Shown: in pieces, positions 63,422 to 64,000 of the stretch
How the letters are laid out: each line of letters begins with the position of its first letter
Numbering within the stretch: the stretch's first letter is position 1
Made by a program: the position numbers and the translations under genes
NCBI GenBank assembly: GCA_963743875.1
Contig: CAVURM010000002.1
Coordinates: forward strand, 558,001-622,000
Direction: 5' to 3'
Length of the DNA: 64,000 nt
Source: RHKX01 sp963743875
Lineage (GTDB): Bacteria > Actinomycetota > Thermoleophilia > Solirubrobacterales > 70-9
The notes under the pieces: model-generated
The model's database searches: none
Told to the model about the DNA's origin: nothing
The model's input: only the letters and a program-made list of their open reading frames with translations

Positions 63422-63770
63422 GCGAAGTCGGTATCGGTTTCAGGCTGGTCAGGCCCAGCTCGAGCTGATCGCGGGCCTTCCGCTGCTGCTGCTGGCGGGG
63501 CTGATCGCGCTGCAGCTGCTGGCGGTCGGATACGCGCAGTCGTTGGCCGACGGTGCCGCCGAGGCGGGTGCGATCGCTGCCGCCGACGGGCGCGACAGCG
63601 AGGATGCCGCTCGCGCCGGACTTCCCGGCTGGGCGCAGGGAAGGGTCGAGGTCGCAGTCGACCGGGGAATGGTTGAGGTGGAGATCGACCCGCCCTCGCT
63701 GTTGCCCGGTTTGCCGGGCGATCGACTCGCCGTCTCCTCGCATGCCTATGCACGGCCGGTGCGCGGCTGA
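63414..63770 (+). CDS. TadE-like pilus assembly protein
   Basis: A 118-residue partner with the same layout: GQAQLELIAGLPLLLLAGLI, one membrane helix (ALQLLAVGYAQSLADGA), and a soluble tail VEVAVDRGMVEVEIDPPSLL. It overlaps the previous gene by 8 nt and the next (ATG at its TGA) by 1 nt, so all three are one operon. Confidence 0.75.
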   Translation: MAERSRYRFQAGQAQLELIAGLPLLLLAGLIALQLLAVGYAQSLADGAAEAGAIAAADGRDSEDAARAGLPGWAQGRVEVAVDRGMVEVEIDPPSLLPGLPGDRLAVSSHAYARPVRG

Positions 63771-64000
63771 TGTCGCTCGGCGAACCGCGCCTGATCGTCT
63801 GTTCCACCATCGGTGACGCCCGCGGGGCGAATGCCGCCGCCGCGGGCCTCGCTGTGGCGGCAACCGCTGGCCGCTCGCCTGAGGACCCCGGAACGCTGGT
63901 CATCGACCTGCGGCGGTCGGCCAGGGTGATGCGCGGTTCGGTGCTGGCCTCGGCGTCGGCCCGCTCCGTCGAATCGCTGTGCCGCGCGCACCCGGGCCTC
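63770..64000 (+). CDS. Partial CDS behind the TadE-like genes (3' end outside the window)
   Basis: Seventy-seven residues visible from ATG 63770: LIVCSTIGDARGANAAAAGL, AVAATAGRSPEDPGTLVIDL and RGSVLASASARSVESLCRAH. A beta-strand-glycine-Ala-rich helix opening is reminiscent of a nucleotide-binding (TadZ/CpaE-like) fold, but no P-loop is visible, so no function is given. The open frame runs off the window. Confidence 0.5.
   Translation, partial: MSLGEPRLIVCSTIGDARGANAAAAGLAVAATAGRSPEDPGTLVIDLRRSARVMRGSVLASASARSVESLCRAHPGL

Overview
The window is a chromosomal stretch of a high-GC actinobacterium. The mix of genes points to the class Thermoleophilia (Solirubrobacterales-like), but that is inference: there is CarD, DisA, RadA, a SigH-type sigma factor, ClpC, an ECF/ZAS anti-sigma pair, DUF2277, Tad-type pilus fragments, GTG/TTG starts and many -10 boxes 5-8 nt before start codons (leaderless mRNAs). 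There is no rRNA, prophage, insertion sequence or CRISPR array, and one tRNA (Thr, anticodon TGT).

Layout. 1-11.9 kb is a catabolic block: two paralogous FAD oxidoreductases on either side of an inverted aldehyde dehydrogenase/DUF779 pair, a cupin, two TetR regulators, a complete PotDBCA-type polyamine ABC importer and a frameshifted FAD amine oxidase; together they look like polyamine/amine uptake and oxidation. 11.9-19.8 kb holds acyl-CoA metabolism (CoA-transferase/hydrolase, acyl-CoA dehydrogenase, HCDH-ECH bifunctional enzyme) followed by a SIR2 deacylase. 19.8-22.4 kb is a large three-domain cell-wall hydrolase. 22.6-27.3 kb has phasin-like coiled-coil proteins, a nucleoside phosphorylase, an epimerase/acyltransferase pair and an HTH-adenylate cyclase. 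27.3-36.5 kb is a housekeeping run: tilS-hpt-ftsH-folP-folB-folK, then coaX-dusB-greA. 36.9-39.3 kb (minus strand) carries a GNAT enzyme, a secreted protein and a frameshifted membrane protein. 39.6-53.6 kb is a second housekeeping run: clpC, radA, disA, carD, ispD, a PHP phosphatase, ispF, an acyl-CoA synthetase, cysS and rlmB. 53.8-64 kb contains sigH, tRNA-Thr, a plsC-gpsA fusion, two ECF sigma systems, a rhomboid protease, a pterin dehydratase, wecB, a DUF47 protein and TadE-like pilus genes cut by the right edge.

The most unusual signal is translational. Several well-conserved genes have no in-frame ATG, GTG or TTG in front of their conserved N-termini and appear to start at ATT, ATC or CTG. 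carD and a stand-alone winged-helix regulator have an ATT 5-6 nt after a strong Shine-Dalgarno sequence; cobB (SIR2) and a GNAT gene begin in frame immediately behind the stop codon of the preceding gene. Also notable are a 15-bp perfect inverted repeat downstream of radA, three families of dispersed or tandem palindromic repeats, two single-base homopolymer frameshifts, two promoter/operator architectures readable base by base, and unusual domain fusions (PlsC-GpsA; transglycosylase + degenerate LytM + M15-like; HTH + cyclase).
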